64,000 nt of DNA from Gari tellinella (Eukaryota > Mollusca > Bivalvia > Cardiida > Psammobiidae), in the NCBI GenBank assembly GCA_922989275.2, contig OV277869.1:39230189-39294188 (forward strand), in the 5' to 3' direction. Below, piece after piece: positions 11,286 through 22,094 of the stretch. The notes under the pieces were generated by a model. That model had not been told where the DNA came from and searched no databases. It worked only from the letters and a program-made list of their open reading frames with translations. Position 1 is the first letter of the stretch. Each line of letters begins with the position of its first letter. The position numbers were made by a program, and so were the translations under genes.

Positions 11286-11365
11286 TTTTTGGTAATATAT
11301 CTAGATGTATGTGTCAAGTACCTGTAGGTGTCACAATAATAAGCCCAATAATTCTGCCAGCATAT

Positions 11366-11435
11366 GCAAACAGTGTAGACCCTGATCAGAGGGCTCCTAT
11401 AGGAGCCCTCTGATCAGGGTGTGCTCTGTTTGATA
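11366..11435. repeat. Palindromic MITE core (GATCAGAGGGCTCC stem)
   Basis: GCAAACAGTGTAGACCCTGA and the inverted TCAGGGTGTGCTCTGTTTG flank AGAGGGCTCCTATAGGAGCCCTCT. A relative with the same GGAGCCCTCTGATC arm lies at 29048-29125. The core is related in design to families A and B. Confidence 0.6.
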
Positions 11436-12072
11436 TTTTCATTGGTTATTGTTCGTCATTCTAAAAATAATGTAACAGTAGACTGGTTCAAAAGTCCACT
11501 GACACATGCCATTACTCTGCGATGCAGCTATATTTTGTACGACGATCACAATTCAAACGGTGTAGTCGTCTTCAAATTACATTTTCATATAGATTCATGG
11601 TCTAGCAGACAGTAACGATGGATGACAGTTTACGGGAAAGTAGTAACCTTGAACCTCCAACTGGAGAGTTTTAATGTTGTGGCCGCTTAAAACATGGAAA
11701 AACAGGATCAACTTGATCGCGATTTTAGGTTCAACTGATCCGTCTCAAATTTTGTTTCGTGAACACCGATTTTGGTCTCAGGATCAGCTGCGACGAAAAT
11801 CAAGTTATTTGATCTGATCCGAATTTTGGTCTTAAGACCTTTTGTGAACACGGGGCCTGTACTAGAAGAGTCCAAAAGAATTATAAATACCCACTAGAGA
11901 TATTTACGGTTGAAAGGGTTAAAGCCGATGGGGTCGCGGCTGGATCCATAACAGCTGGTATTCAGGTACTGTGGAGAAGATGCTATTTTCATATGTTCAC
12001 GTCATTAGTGACGTCATACAAAGAAGATGACGTAATTTTCATATTTACAGATAGGCGAAGACGACAGGCAAG

Positions 12073-15000
12073 ATGCTTATCAGCGGAACCAGTTTGCTAA
12101 TCGGCTTGGGGATCGGGACAGGTGTCACACTAATAAGCCCAGTAATTCTGCCAGCATTGGGGTTTAAAGCCGCCGGAGTCGCTGCTGGTTCCACAGCAGC
12201 TGGTATTCAGGTAATAACGTCATATACAGCTGATAAGACGTCATTATGGTGTCATTGGTGACGTCATACAGTGGAGAGGACGCTATGCTTTCCCATTTTT
12301 AAAATGCAAACAGAAAAATGTAAAATAAAGAAACCATTTAGCACACTGTGCCACCGGACTATTCATATATCTGGGATCGATTTAACGTACTTCAGTGTGT
12401 ACATGTAGCGATGGAGAGTACATAATTCGGCTTGGGTTTATGTCTGAGCCCGTTATCAATTTCTATTGCGTCTTTCAATGGCCACGTATAAAACGATGGA
12501 AAACATATATATAACTAATATTTGAAGACTTTACTAGAATGTGTTTTCAAACTGATCATATTTTTCTAATGCCAGATGCACGACAATGCTAGATTCTACT
12601 CATTTGGCTTTATTTGAACATTTTATTTTTATTTTTGCAAATACACCATCTGGTTACGAGTCGCTTTAAATGTAAAAGATGACAAACTTTTAAAAAAAAC
12701 AAAAAACCTGTTGATCTCGTTTATTCTGAGTGGGAAACAGTGTGGAGCCGGACCAGACGCAAGGTTTCCCGGCGTCATATCTTGTTCCAAGCTGTTTGCA
12801 ATATAAATAAGCATGTATTATTATGTAGCTGTCTATTATATACAGTATTTAGTAGTGTAGACCAACTTCAGATACCGAGTATGGGATGAAAACGGTGTTT
12901 GCCAAATTGGTCTATAAAATGTTGCAAATTTGCTCATGACACAACTCAAATAATTGTTAAGCATGCACGTGTTTTTCAGGAAAGTATAACGTCTCCGCTT
13001 TATTATAGTACTACATCTATCTGACTGGCTGTTTAATGCGCCCGCACGACTTAGTCGAGGCACTATTGTTTTTGGTCTGTCTGTATATATGTACAGAGAT
13101 TTAACCTTGGCCATAATTTTTAAACTACAGTGCTCCCTCTCTACAACGATTTAAGGTGGTTCGACAGCGGGCGGCCCGCATCTCGAGTTCCGGAAATGCT
13201 GATGACTTTCACCTGATCTTTGCGGCACGTGCTTATAGTAGAAAATTTAGATAAAGAAAAGTTTGATCTGCTTCAGTGTCGTCTCTGTTAGCGCAGTTGA
13301 TACGGTGATTGGCTTGCAATCCATAGGTTCTAGGTTCGATTCCCACTCGCTTCAAAACTTTTTTTTAACAAATTGTCCGATTTAAGGTACTTCGCATATG
13401 CTCGTAGTTTCCATACGATTGTTATGAAAATTGTCATGAAGAATGATAATAGCCTAAGAAACAATGTGTGTAAATATAGGCAAAATTTATCGTGTGGTTT
13501 GTCTTTAAGGTCTTTTTTCTGACAAAAACCTAGAATTTTGATGATTTTATTTTTCTTAAAAATGAATAGAGCTAATGACTATAATTCTCGCCCAATAAGT
13601 AGTCCACAACATTCATTACAAGAAAAGCTAAAAACATTTTGAATAAAGGTGTTCAGAAAGATGTTATCAGCTATTTAAATTTTGCAAAATGCTAAAAAAT
13701 TGAATTACAAAAAACTGACTCATTCAATGTATATTTGTTTTCATTTTATTCAAATATATGGTTGATGAACTATTCAGTCTGAAAAAATTAGAAAATATTA
13801 CAGTCAGGATTTGTTGTAATAACATATTTTCTTATTAAAATGTGGGATATTTGTTGTTTAGATACAATTACCTACCTTAGAATTAAAACTTTGTCATTAA
13901 AATGCATTATTATTTATTCATGGACTTGCATACAAGGTTTATTATATTGTTTGAACATAATTATAATGGGCAATATCGATCTTGAAAAGGTTAGCGTATT
14001 GATAAGCTTCAATGTGTGGCTTTATAGTTCGATCAAATCGTTTACATGTATACCGATTTAATTGACTTGTAAGTCATTAAACTAAAACGTACAGGTAAGT
14101 GGACATATACTTGGACCGTAAACATCACTAGTACTAATCAACGAAGACTAAACATAACATGTCTCTTGATTACTGCGTTATGGATTGACAAGTCAATTAA
14201 TCGGACACTAAAAAAAAATATTTGGATCGGATGGGTCTCGAACCTATGACCTTTGGATTGCTAGTCAACCACTATAGTCAACCACTATACTAACTGCGCT
14301 ATGAAGGATTATACTAATTTATATCAACATTTCCTTTTATATAAATTTTCTAGTATAAACACGTACGAAAAAAGTATGTGTCGTCCAGACGCATATCCGC
14401 TCGCCCGCAAGACCGACTTCCGGTAGCGACAGGCCTTAAGTGACTTGTCAATTCATAACGCAGTGATCAAAGGACAGGCTATGTTTAGTCTATTAATAAT
14501 GAATAATATCAGATGCAAGTATAGTCAAGTGACAGCTAAATGTGTGAGGATTTATAGCTTATATAACAGATGGCAGCTTAACACAGGACAAAAGTAATGC
14601 TAAAAGATAGATCCTAAAGGAGCTTTTATGCATTACTTTTGTTATGCATTAAGCAGTCACTTGCCTTTAAAGATCTACAGGCTACCGTATTCAATGGTCC
14701 CTTATTACAGGTTTGACTTATGGTATTATTTAGAGCTGACGGCATTTTAAAGTTGAACTCAAGCGAGGTTACTCGTTTTGTGTTAAGATTTTGTCAGAAT
14801 TTCAGGAAATCATATATAAAATGAAAATTCTACTGTAGATTTTCATTAGATTTTTGTGACTAGTAGAATTAAGTTATATCTATCTAATAAGAGTAAAATT
14901 AGTGTATGTTAAACAGCTAGATTTTTTGTAATTAGAGATTTTCAGAATTTGACTTTTTTAAAACATTGATATTTCCAGAAAATATGTATCATGAAATACT

Positions 15001-15883
15001 TTTGTTTGCCCAATATCTTATAGTCCATGTACAGTTTACTTGAATATACAGAACTTATTGAGTTATATCATTCTATAAAGAAAATATTCCTGTTTATTAA
15101 AAAAGGGGCTTTTCTTGACAAAAAGTCCTGTCAGAAAAAAACGGCACTGTAACTTTTTTTCATTTTAACGATTTTTCACTCTCCATATGGTATATTTCAA
15201 TTTAATCAAGGTTTCAAAGAATTCTGACACAGAATAAGCTGACCCGCGAACCACCTTAACACCCAATGGGAGACACATATTCTGTCTGTTGTTCGGAGGG
15301 AGTCGTTATATGGAGGGACAATTAAGATATGGCTTACATATGCAAACAGCTTGAATCCAGATCAGACGTCGCGTAACGCGGCGTCTGATCGGGATTCAAG
15401 CTGTTTGTCACTCATAGTTAAAACTATTCTTTCCATTTTCAATTTCAATTTTCTTTATTACACTCAGTGAACATGATTGTTTTCATCAAAATGCCCACTT
15501 ACAAAGATTTAACCCCTTCACTGCCTTACCCCGAACGCACTAGTTATTTGCAAATAGTTTGGAACCTGATCAGACGCCGCGTAACGCGGCGTCTGATCAG
15601 GATCCAAACTGTTTGACACTAATTTCAATATTTCTTAAGTCAAAATACCTAAATGTTCAATTTGTGAAAGTAAAGCAGACGACAATTGTTTAAATTTGAT
15701 GACGTCACGGCAGTGAAGGGGTTAAGATGGTTTTTCGTATTTCAGACCTCGACAACGGCTGCCGGAAGTCTATTTGCTGCTTGTCAAAGTGCCGGAGTGT
15801 TGGGTATGGCGTTATCGACCACGGTTGCTTTAGCAACAGCCTTGGGTACCGCCGCCACGGCAATTGTTGAGTTGCTGGCATAG
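12073..15883 (+). CDS. ISG12/IFI27-like small hydrophobic protein, two coding exons
   Basis: Coding exons are 12073-12210 (46 codons, donor CAG/gtaata) and 15746-15883 (45 codons plus TAG, acceptor ttcag/ACC), both phase 0, giving 91 residues. A leader exon edge at 12051 (acceptor tttacag) precedes the ATG by 22 nt, so a 5' UTR exon lies upstream. The protein is almost entirely Gly/Ala/Leu/Ile/Val rich: two hydrophobic stretches in exon one (residues about 4-20 and 24-45) and two in exon two. Phrases such as GFKAAGVAAGSTAAGIQ and TAAGSLFAACQSAGVLG are characteristic of the interferon-inducible 6/27 (ISG12) family, whose members insert in mitochondrial or nuclear-envelope membranes and modulate apoptosis and innate immunity. 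The 3.5-kb intron is packed with nested mobile elements. Family identification is strong; function in this animal is inferred. Confidence 0.8.
12370..12666 (-). repeat. Partial relative of the 8455-8987 TTAA element
   Basis: On the minus strand it starts TTAAAGCGACTCGTAACCAG and follows the 8455 element through CTCAGACATAAACCC, then stops before the tRNA-like part. It is diverged and 3'-truncated. Confidence 0.6.
12719..12802. repeat. Degenerate family A MITE core
   Basis: GGGAAACAGTGTGGAGCCGG and the inverted TTCCAAGCTGTTTGC flank a decayed GACGC...GGCGTC centre. Confidence 0.5.
13281..13353 (+). ncRNA. tRNA-like sequence (Ala-like) in TTAA element
   Basis: A box A-like TTAGCGCAGTTGATACGG is followed by an anticodon-arm region TTGGCTTGCAATCCA and a box B GGTTCGATTCCC, with tRNA-like spacing over 73 nt. 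The acceptor stem does not pair well, and the next bases are a T run. It is probably a tRNA-derived module, not a gene. Confidence 0.5.
13382..14439. mobile_element. TTAA-flanked non-autonomous element, copy 2
   Basis: It runs from TTAAGGTACTTCGCATATGC to GGTAGCGACAGGCCTTAA and matches 1596-2646 along its whole length with few differences. The sequence just right of it (14440-14500) is an inverted copy of the element's own internal stretch around 2345-2425 (TTGACAAGTCA, TGCGTTAT), suggesting rearrangement or an older nested copy. Confidence 0.7.
14224..14307 (-). ncRNA. tRNA-like module in TTAA element, copy 2
   Basis: It shares every feature of the module at 2437-2520, including the duplicated TATAGTGGTTGACT segment and box B-like GGTTCGAGACCC. 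The duplication therefore predates the spread of the element. Confidence 0.5.
14575..14655. repeat. Family C-like hairpin, diverged
   Basis: CTTAACACAGGACAAAAGTA and the inverted ATTACTTTTGTTATGCATTA flank CTAAAGGAGC. The same TAATGC variant recurs in part at 27745-27815. Confidence 0.5.
15340..15412. repeat. Family B hairpin core
   Basis: GCAAACAGCTTGAATCCAGA and the inverted GGGATTCAAGCTGTTTGTC flank GACGTCGCGTAACGCGGCGTC. Confidence 0.65.
15509..15726. repeat. Family B MITE with TTAACCCCTTCACTGCC ends, abutting an exon
   Basis: TTAACCCCTTCACTGCC at the left and GGCAGTGAAGGGGTTAA at the right are perfect inverted repeats. The hairpin core lies at 15551-15616. The right end stops 19 bp before the IFI27-like exon, leaving only TTTTTCGTATTTCAG as the acceptor region. 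Confidence 0.7.
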
Positions 15884-15889
15884 AGACAT

Positions 15890-16590
15890 GGTTTAAGGTT
15901 CTTGTAAAGTGTTTTTGGTGCATTTTTGAAAGGTGATATTTTGGTCATTTATGGGACAATGTTGCATACTTTCATATCAAAATGTTCGTATTGAAATGAA
16001 CAAGCTTATGAGATAGCTTACAATTTGAAAGGAAAACCGTGTATCTTGATTTTGAACAATATGTTTGGATTTGCACCAAAATGTGCAGCAAATTTTCTGT
16101 ACTGAAATTCAACAAATCCTTCCTCTATATTGAAGAATATGCTTTACATGAGGTAGTAGGACCAAAATCCTGACGAAATCCACTCAAATAACAACAGAAG
16201 AAGTCATGGAATATTTGACAATTTTCAAGGACAACACTATTTTGCAATGGGGGACTACTTATTTTTTCCAAAGTATGGTGGGCAACACGAGCCTCTGTCA
16301 AACATTATTACATGTATAAATATGCAGGCTGTATTATTTTTTCATCCTTTTTTAACTGAATTATACCTTGAGAATACATTGAGAATCGTTGTTGGGCTCT
16401 CGCGGGAGGATCTGCTTCTTTATAACCCCATCCTCTTCCTAGAATTCTTCTATAACTGTGTTTTAACGCATGTTGCAAGGTACATACATGATTATAATGA
16501 CTTCATTGCGTATAACGATTACACAATTGCTATTCAAATCCCAGGTCTCTTTATGCGTCTAAGCTTGCCAACGTGTTCCTTACTTTGCAC
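15890..16590. other. Stretch without recognised feature
   Basis: This is the presumptive 3' UTR and downstream sequence of the IFI27-like gene, then AT-rich DNA. I see no supported gene. The part from about 16300 on may belong to the transposase remnant that follows. Confidence 0.35.
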
Positions 16591-16599
16591 GTGCGAAGA

Positions 16600-17260
16600 T
16601 ACAGGTGTTTCACTGTAAACAGCGCTACATTCATTACCGCGAAGGCAAGAGAATCTCGCCACGGTCCGCTCGCCTCAATGCGCAAAAAGGAGGAGTGACC
16701 GTGGAGAACGATATGTTTGAGAGAGAAATAATGGGTAGTGGCAGCGCTATGGTTTGGTTTGGGAAAATTAAAACTCTGGAAATTGACTTGGTTATTATTC
16801 AATAAAATGCCAATGCTCAGCGTTACATCAATGTTTTAAATAGCAAAGTGATTCGATTCATGCAAAAGAAAGGAAGGGCCTGGCATTTTCAGCTTGACAA
16901 TACATGTATAAAGCATCACACGGCGCGTATCACCACACAATTTCTTGCTAAAAAACATTAACGTTCTGCCTTGGCCTGTTTTATCCTCGGACATGAGCCC
17001 CATAGAACACATATCGGATGTATTTGATAACAAGGTCGGGTCAAATCATCAAATTTATACCATAATGACCTCCAAGTGCATTTTGGTTGGAATGCCAACA
17101 TATTTGAAACGTTACGTAAAATCAATGAGGGGACGTATTCTGCAATGTATCCGTAAAATGGAGGGAACAGTGGTTACTAGTGCTTTTTTAAACATCATTT
17201 CAAATGCCCATCAAGTAGATGTTTTTTTCCAGATGCTGTGTGGTCTTTCTAATTATTAAG
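16600..17260 (+). pseudogene. Tc1/mariner-family transposase remnant
   Basis: Translated pieces in shifting frames follow the Tc1 catalytic domain. A block around 16605-16790 contains GSGSAMVWFGKI, the counterpart of the usual GGGSVMVWGG. QLDNT with HHTARITTQFLAK at about 16892-16955 covers the second catalytic Asp. LSSDMSPIEHISDVFDN at 16981-17030 covers the third acidic residue. At least one frameshift separates the last two (about 16958), and TAA codons occur. The first catalytic Asp region and DNA-binding domain are not clear. Confidence 0.65.
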
Positions 17261-17869
17261 AATATTCCATTTCGACCCCTCTCAACTGAATTATTCATTA
17301 AACAGTATGCAATATTTGATTCTAATCCAATGAAGTACACAAACACATGACTATGACATTGAAGCTTCGATTACAAAAATAATTCATCCGGCATATAAAT
17401 GTATCAACAAAATTTATTATTTTTAATTCTATATAAACTGAAGTGAGATCCGGTTGTTTATAATTCTCTGTGAAAAGTGTTGTAAACTTAATGATGTTTT
17501 TTTAATTCGAAAAATAGTTTTAAGGTAAAATCTTTCTATATGTATATCCTCCATTTCTTAAAATAATTTTCAACATTGTATCATATCACCACGGCTTCGT
17601 CGATGACCAAGCAATTTTTGAAAACCAATCTTTCGGTACATGTAAGGTTGACAATCCAGGAGACGCTTATTGGTAGGCTTACATAATTTTTAAACACTTT
17701 TTTTAAGAATATATACCACACTACATGATAATAGTGTTTCCATATTGACCTGACGAGTGCTTTGTACAAAAATATGAAATAGCTTTTCGAAATGTAATCA
17801 TACATTCTGATTATTAAGGATAATACACTGTTGGATTTGTTATCTTTTTCAGCTATATGTCTACTTACT

Positions 17870-18600
17870 TTTTAATCCTAATATTACCCCTAAATCCCCC
17901 TTTTCACTAGCATACTCAATGTCCGCAAAGTTCAAAGTATACTGATAATATTGGTTGTCTCTTCCAAAGTGTATGGTTCTGTAATTTTTCACATTAAAAC
18001 GCAACAGCCACTTTGACTATATGTAAGGCATCTAAGTCGTGCTGGATAATATCAATCTTAATGTCTTTGTTGTATAGTTTGGTACCATAAGCGAATAATT
18101 TCACAATACTACGTATAACTTCAGGGGTGGTGGTCATCTATTATAAACATATGAATAATATGGGTCCCAGGACACTTCCCTGGGGTACTCCACTTAAAAT
18201 GTCTTCCCACGAAACAGACCAGGGTCCTTTCACAGATACATATTGCCTACGTCCAGTAAAAAAGTCACGTTTCCATGACAAAACGGGCCCTCTGATACCA
18301 AATACTGATACTTTGCGAGAAAACGTTAATGTACAATGCTCTCAAAAGCTTTGACAAAATCTAAATATACAATATATTTTCTCAAATTCTATCACCCTCA
18401 ATGTAATGTGACTAATCATCTATGTATTCAATTAACTGTAAAACGCAGGATCCCCTAGAACGAAAACCAAATTGAGCATAAGATAAATTAATATATGATT
18501 GTTTCTGACTAAATTTTCAAATATCTGTGCCCTTATGATTGTTTTTAAATTCTTACAACTACTGAAGTAAGGCTATCAGGGTGGTAGTTGCATAATTATA
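17870..18600 (-). pseudogene. Decayed non-LTR reverse transcriptase fragment
   Basis: On the minus strand GVPQGSVLGPILFI is encoded at about 18155-18196, preceded by pieces matching the RT palm (FSFRGSCVLQLIEYIDD at about 18415-18470). It is followed by a block ending FAYGTKLYN, where the canonical FADD catalytic pair has become FAYG. Stops and frame changes are present throughout. It is a dead LINE fragment. Confidence 0.6.
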
Positions 18601-18783
18601 CTCATGAACTATTACAGTTATTTAATGTGTGTGTATGTGTGAAATGCAGAAGCAGAATATACGTGAAAAAAGTAGTACATGTAAGGACAAAAAAGAATTG
18701 TGTGTCTCTGCCCAACGAAATCGTCGGTTGTGTCCCTACTAGGACACCATAGAAAGCCTTGTCCAACTCGTGCAATAGTATAT

Positions 18784-19030
18784 ACAGTGGAGAATATGTT
18801 ATTCTTTCCCGTTTAAAAGCAAACGTACGCAAACGCAAAGCACTAAAACGTAGAAAATAACAACTTTTGGACAATTCTGATATTTCATGTTTATCGTGGT
18901 GGCAAACAGTTTGGAGCCTGATCAGACGCCGGGTTACCCGGCGTCTGATCTGGCTCCAAACTGTTTGCACTGCAAATAATAGTTTTAGCGTAAACGTGTT
19001 AATTGGGAAAGAATAACACATTCTCCACTG
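18784..19030. repeat. Family A MITE, complete
   Basis: ACAGTGGAGAATATGTTATT and the inverted AATAACACATTCTCCACTG are the ends. A near-perfect hairpin at 18902-18968 surrounds GACGCCGGGTTACCCGGCGTC. Confidence 0.75.
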
Positions 19031-19039
19031 AACATGAGC

Positions 19040-20130
19040 ATTTACCCCTGTACCTGCCAAAGGCTTGGAATAGTTTCACAACAATGTAAGCTTTATATAA
19101 TAGAGATCGCAATGCAAAGTGAAATATTAATCAACATTACAATAGCCGGAAAGATGTGGAATACTTGAATGGGTGTAAAAATGTGATTTAAAGGGACAAA
19201 CTGTTGATTTTCCTGAAACAAAGGTCAGCTGTACAGGGACGAAATTACTTTCCGACAAGTAATCCGCTAAAGAATCGTGACATACGGAGAAATTTATGAT
19301 CGAAAGTAATGCGCAATGCACTTATTTTATTGTTTATGTATCAAACAACAATAGTGTACTGAAATAAAAGTTGAAAATATGGATATTAAAAAATGAGAAA
19401 ATGCGGATTAATCGGAAATGTCGACAAATCACATATTTCGGTGACCTTGATATAATTGAACGGATATATTGTCTAACTGCAGTGATTCGGGTGAGTGACA
19501 TTCCATCAATCATATTGCTTGTTCTTTTCTCTGTCCGCACGTATATAACAATTGTCAATCGGTTTTGTAGATTTGGAGTAAATGGACTTTAAATGTTAGC
19601 AAACTTCTACAAATTTGTATAATGCAAATGGCTGCCCTTGAATCAAGCATGGGGTATTCTAAGGGCCAATAACAAGGTTTTTTTCTGACTTTTGTAAGAC
19701 ATTCTGTGTAGGAGTACCCAGTATGTAATGGGTTCTTTGTATGTATTCTACCAGATTTCCGAAAATACGTGCCATTAAGTGATTTGATATATTCTGCTGA
19801 AGAGGCTATTTTCACTCCAAGTTCGCTACTTTTGGATCTTCTGACATCACAAGTACACTTATATTAATGAAAATTTAGGCATGCTCCTTTTCATTGACTA
19901 CTTATTTATGCTGTGTGAAAATATTTTTAGCCAATGTGGTATAGTTATTGAGTATTGCAACTTTTCAAATTTGGGTATTTTTTTCTCGTACATACACATT
20001 ACATGAACCTTAACATTCGATTCGCAATGATAAGGAAATGGTGATTAAACATCTATAAAATGAAAATGTTCTCTTCTTCACTCTCGAGGCTTTCAATCGC
20101 TTTTTCCAGTTTCCAATTCTATCTAGTTCT
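19040..20130. other. Stretch without recognised gene
   Basis: AT-rich, non-coding sequence. I could not support any of the short reading frames. Confidence 0.4.
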
Positions 20131-20140
20131 TTTATCACCA

Positions 20141-20152
20141 TGTTGTTGTTGT

Positions 20153-20185
<33 letters not shown>
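20141..20185. repeat. GTT/GAT microsatellite
   Basis: TTGTTGTTGTTGATGATGAT continues as an uninterrupted GAT run. Confidence 0.9.
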
Positions 20186-20186
<1 letters not shown>

Positions 20187-20254
20187 GCAAACGATTAGTA
20201 GCAACCAAATAACGCTAGAGTAACGACTAACTTACGATAGCCGAACGCGCGCAT

Positions 20255-20520
20255 CACTCGGCGAACGTTAGTAAAACGTTCCACGAACGTTCTTAAACGT
20301 TCTTAAGAGTTTGAAATTAAATGTTACAGAACGCTGTTCTCAGAGAAAACTTTTGTGCATGTTCAAAACTTTTTTTTCCGTACAAGCGTTCTCTGCCGAT
20401 TACCGGCGTTCCATAGCGTTCACACAGCGTTCTTCTTGCGCTATACCAACGACCATGGGCGACTTCCAACGTTTCCTCAAACGCCAGAGAACGTTGACAA
20501 GAACGTCATGGTGTGACGGA
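20255..20520. other. Cluster of GAACGTTC / GCGTTC motifs
   Basis: GAACGTTC and close variants (AAACGTTC, AGCGTTC, GAACGTTG, GGCGTTCC) occur about a dozen times in 260 bp. GAAnnTTC is the pairing of heat-shock-element half-sites, but a simple-sequence or repeat origin is equally possible. No gene was seen immediately downstream. Confidence 0.35.
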
Positions 20521-20528
20521 TCAATTAT

Positions 20529-20783
20529 CAGGGCTGCCATAAGTTGAAATGAAAAATCCTAAGTTTTCCAAACTTGCATTTTTCAAGTGCGATTTAACGA
20601 ACCGTACCTTTACCCATTAGCCTTTTTCTTGTTTTGTTGACATGCGACTACTTAAAACAGGCTGTAAGTAAAGCAGAATGTGCCTTATGGCGCATTCTGC
20701 TTTACTTTCAGCCTGCTTTAAGCTACTATGTCCTGAGAAAAAATCCGGAGATTTAGGAAAAATCCGGAGAAATGGCAGCCCTG
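20529..20783. repeat. Family C MITE, complete (empty-site reference)
   Basis: CAGGGCTGCCATAAG at the left and AATGGCAGCCCTG at the right are the ends, with AATTAT on both sides as a possible short target duplication. The hairpin is at 20652-20725. This copy, reversed relative to 1535-2834, carries the uninterrupted TTAA steps that the TTAA elements occupy elsewhere. Confidence 0.75.
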
Positions 20784-20802
20784 AATTATAAACAATCAAC
20801 AG

Positions 20803-21150
20803 CGCTCCTTCTCTACAACGACACCCAACGGGAGACAAAACGTGTGTGCATTGTTCGAATGGAGTCGTTATAGAGAGGGAAATTTGCAAGCATCTAGTAT
20901 CCAGATCAGACGCCGCGTAACGCGGCATCTGATTGGGATTCAAGATATTTGTCTCTCGTTATTAAGTTTTTTTCTGTCAAAACGTCCATTATGTAACTTT
21001 GAGAAAAACAGTAGACGACCATTTTAAGCAGACGACATTGCAGCCGCGAATAGGTTGGACATAGGTGTCCTGTTCAGAGAACTGTGACAAGGGTAGTTGT
21101 AAGGAAGGAGTCGTTGTTGGAAGGGCCGGTGTAGGGAGGGAGGACTGTAC
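20803..21150. repeat. Family B element
   Basis: CGCTCCTTCTCTACAACGAC at the left, GTCGTTATAGAGAGGGAAAT at about 20864, and a hairpin at 20889-20955 around GACGCCGCGTAACGCGGC match the interrupted copy around 13123-15310. The GTAGGGAGGGAGGAC word near 21130 is probably the right end. Confidence 0.6.
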
Positions 21151-21414
21151 AGTCGAAAGCATTAATATGCCAACCAGCATGTACTATAGACTAGTGAGGT
21201 TAAAGGGCATACAGAGATTAACAGAGACGGATTACCAAGGGAAAGCGAAATGTCTAACCTGAGATACAACTGCTGGTCAGCTGTTACATTTAATTTAGAT
21301 CAGACCCCAGTATTGGACGTGCACTGCCGCTCGGCACGTGACCATATTATCATGATAAATAATAGTAGAAAAAAGTATCTCTCTACAGGTGGTAATATTT
21401 AAATATATATAAAT

Positions 21415-21520
21415 TATATTAATAATAATAGTAATAGATCTAATAATAATAAAAATAATAATAATGATGATATAATCATTATTATTATTATTATTATTAT
21501 TCTTATTATTATTATCTAGT
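21415..21520. repeat. AAT/ATT microsatellite, self-complementary
   Basis: AATAATAATA runs at 21420-21465 are followed by ATTATTATTA at 21476-21518, so the segment can fold on itself. Confidence 0.8.
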
Positions 21521-21783
21521 ACATTGAGACTGTTGTCTGCAGTATATTTTCAATTCAAACTTCAGGTACCTATACTAAAGCAATATCAACATGTCACAGA
21601 GGGTCAGCACTGTTTGCAAAGTCGTGGTTTGACACAATTGATGGTGACAGGCCTAATTGAAAATGAGGATAAATGGAGGGCATGTTACTGCGCTTCTGTG
21701 GAGGAAAGATTGAGATCACCATATACATGTACTTAACAGTTCCCTGAACTATCAGAGGAAGTAATTCTTGTAAACAATGGCGT

Positions 21784-22000
21784 AACCCCTAAACTGCTTT
21801 TACCCGAGTTCCCCTAGATATTTACCAAACTGTTTGGATCCTGATCAGACGCCGCGTAACGCGGCGTCTGATCAGAATCCAAACTGTTTGACACTCATTA
21901 TAATATTTTTCAAAATGACTAAAAATTTAATTTTGAAAAAAACTAAAGCAGACGACAATTGTTTAAAATTGATGAAGTCATTTGCAGTGAACAGTTAAGT
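21784..22000. repeat. Family B MITE
   Basis: TAACCCCTAAACTGC at the left and TTGCAGTGAACAGTTAA at the right are diverged versions of the 15509-15726 ends. The hairpin at 21829-21892 surrounds GACGCCGCGTAACGCGGCGTC. Confidence 0.65.
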
Positions 22001-22094
22001 AAAAGGAAGTTCGGCATTCCATTATGTAATAAAATTGTCAAACTTCTTTCAATTCAAACTTCTTTTAAATAAACATGAATCTCTCTATAACAGG

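Larger units (their letters stand above)
5605..11326. mobile_element. 5.7-kb TIR transposon with 8-bp target duplication
   Basis: Left end 5605-5640 and right end 11291-11326 form 36-bp imperfect inverted repeats; both contain AGGTACTTGACACAT and both end inward at TATTACC. GGTGTCAC is repeated directly outside both ends (5597-5604 and 11327-11334), and the single-copy GGTGTCAC is present at the same place in the intact gene at about 12121. An 8-bp duplication suits hAT or P-like elements. No transposase was recognised inside, and the interior is filled with other repeats. Confidence 0.7.
5526..11965 (+). pseudogene. Broken paralogous exon of an ISG12/IFI27-like gene
   Basis: Three separated blocks match successive parts of the intact coding exon at 12051-12210. 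Block one is 5526-5604: acceptor TCTACAG, 22-nt leader, ATG at 5548, then MLTSGTGLLIGLG. Block two is about 11327-11362 (GGTGTCACAATAATAAGCCC and following). Block three is about 11918-11965, ending CAGCTGGTATTCAG at a GT donor. The first gap is the TIR element at 5605-11326. The second, about 550 bp, begins at a palindromic MITE. One-nucleotide slips are also present, so this copy is dead. It indicates an ancestral tandem pair with the gene downstream. Confidence 0.7.
13151..15259. mobile_element. Outer TTAA-bounded element inside a family B repeat
   Basis: TTAAGGTGGTTCGACAGCGG at the left and ACCCGCGAACCACCTTAA at the right are inverted. They split a family B repeat: CTCCCTCTCTACAACGA stops at 13149 and CACCCAATGGGAGAC resumes at 15260. 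The uninterrupted relative at about 20803 reads ACAACGACACCC, without TTAA, so the exact pre-insertion sequence is uncertain. The interior holds a tRNA-like module (13281-13353) and a second TTAA element (13382-14439). Confidence 0.6.

Noticed and set aside
16247..16618. 123-codon open frame upstream of the Tc1-like remnant
   Set aside because: I could not match it to a transposase domain, and it overlaps better-supported frames at its end; treated as unassigned.
18602..19060. 152-codon minus-strand open frame
   Set aside because: It runs straight through a family A MITE hairpin and has no recognisable domain.
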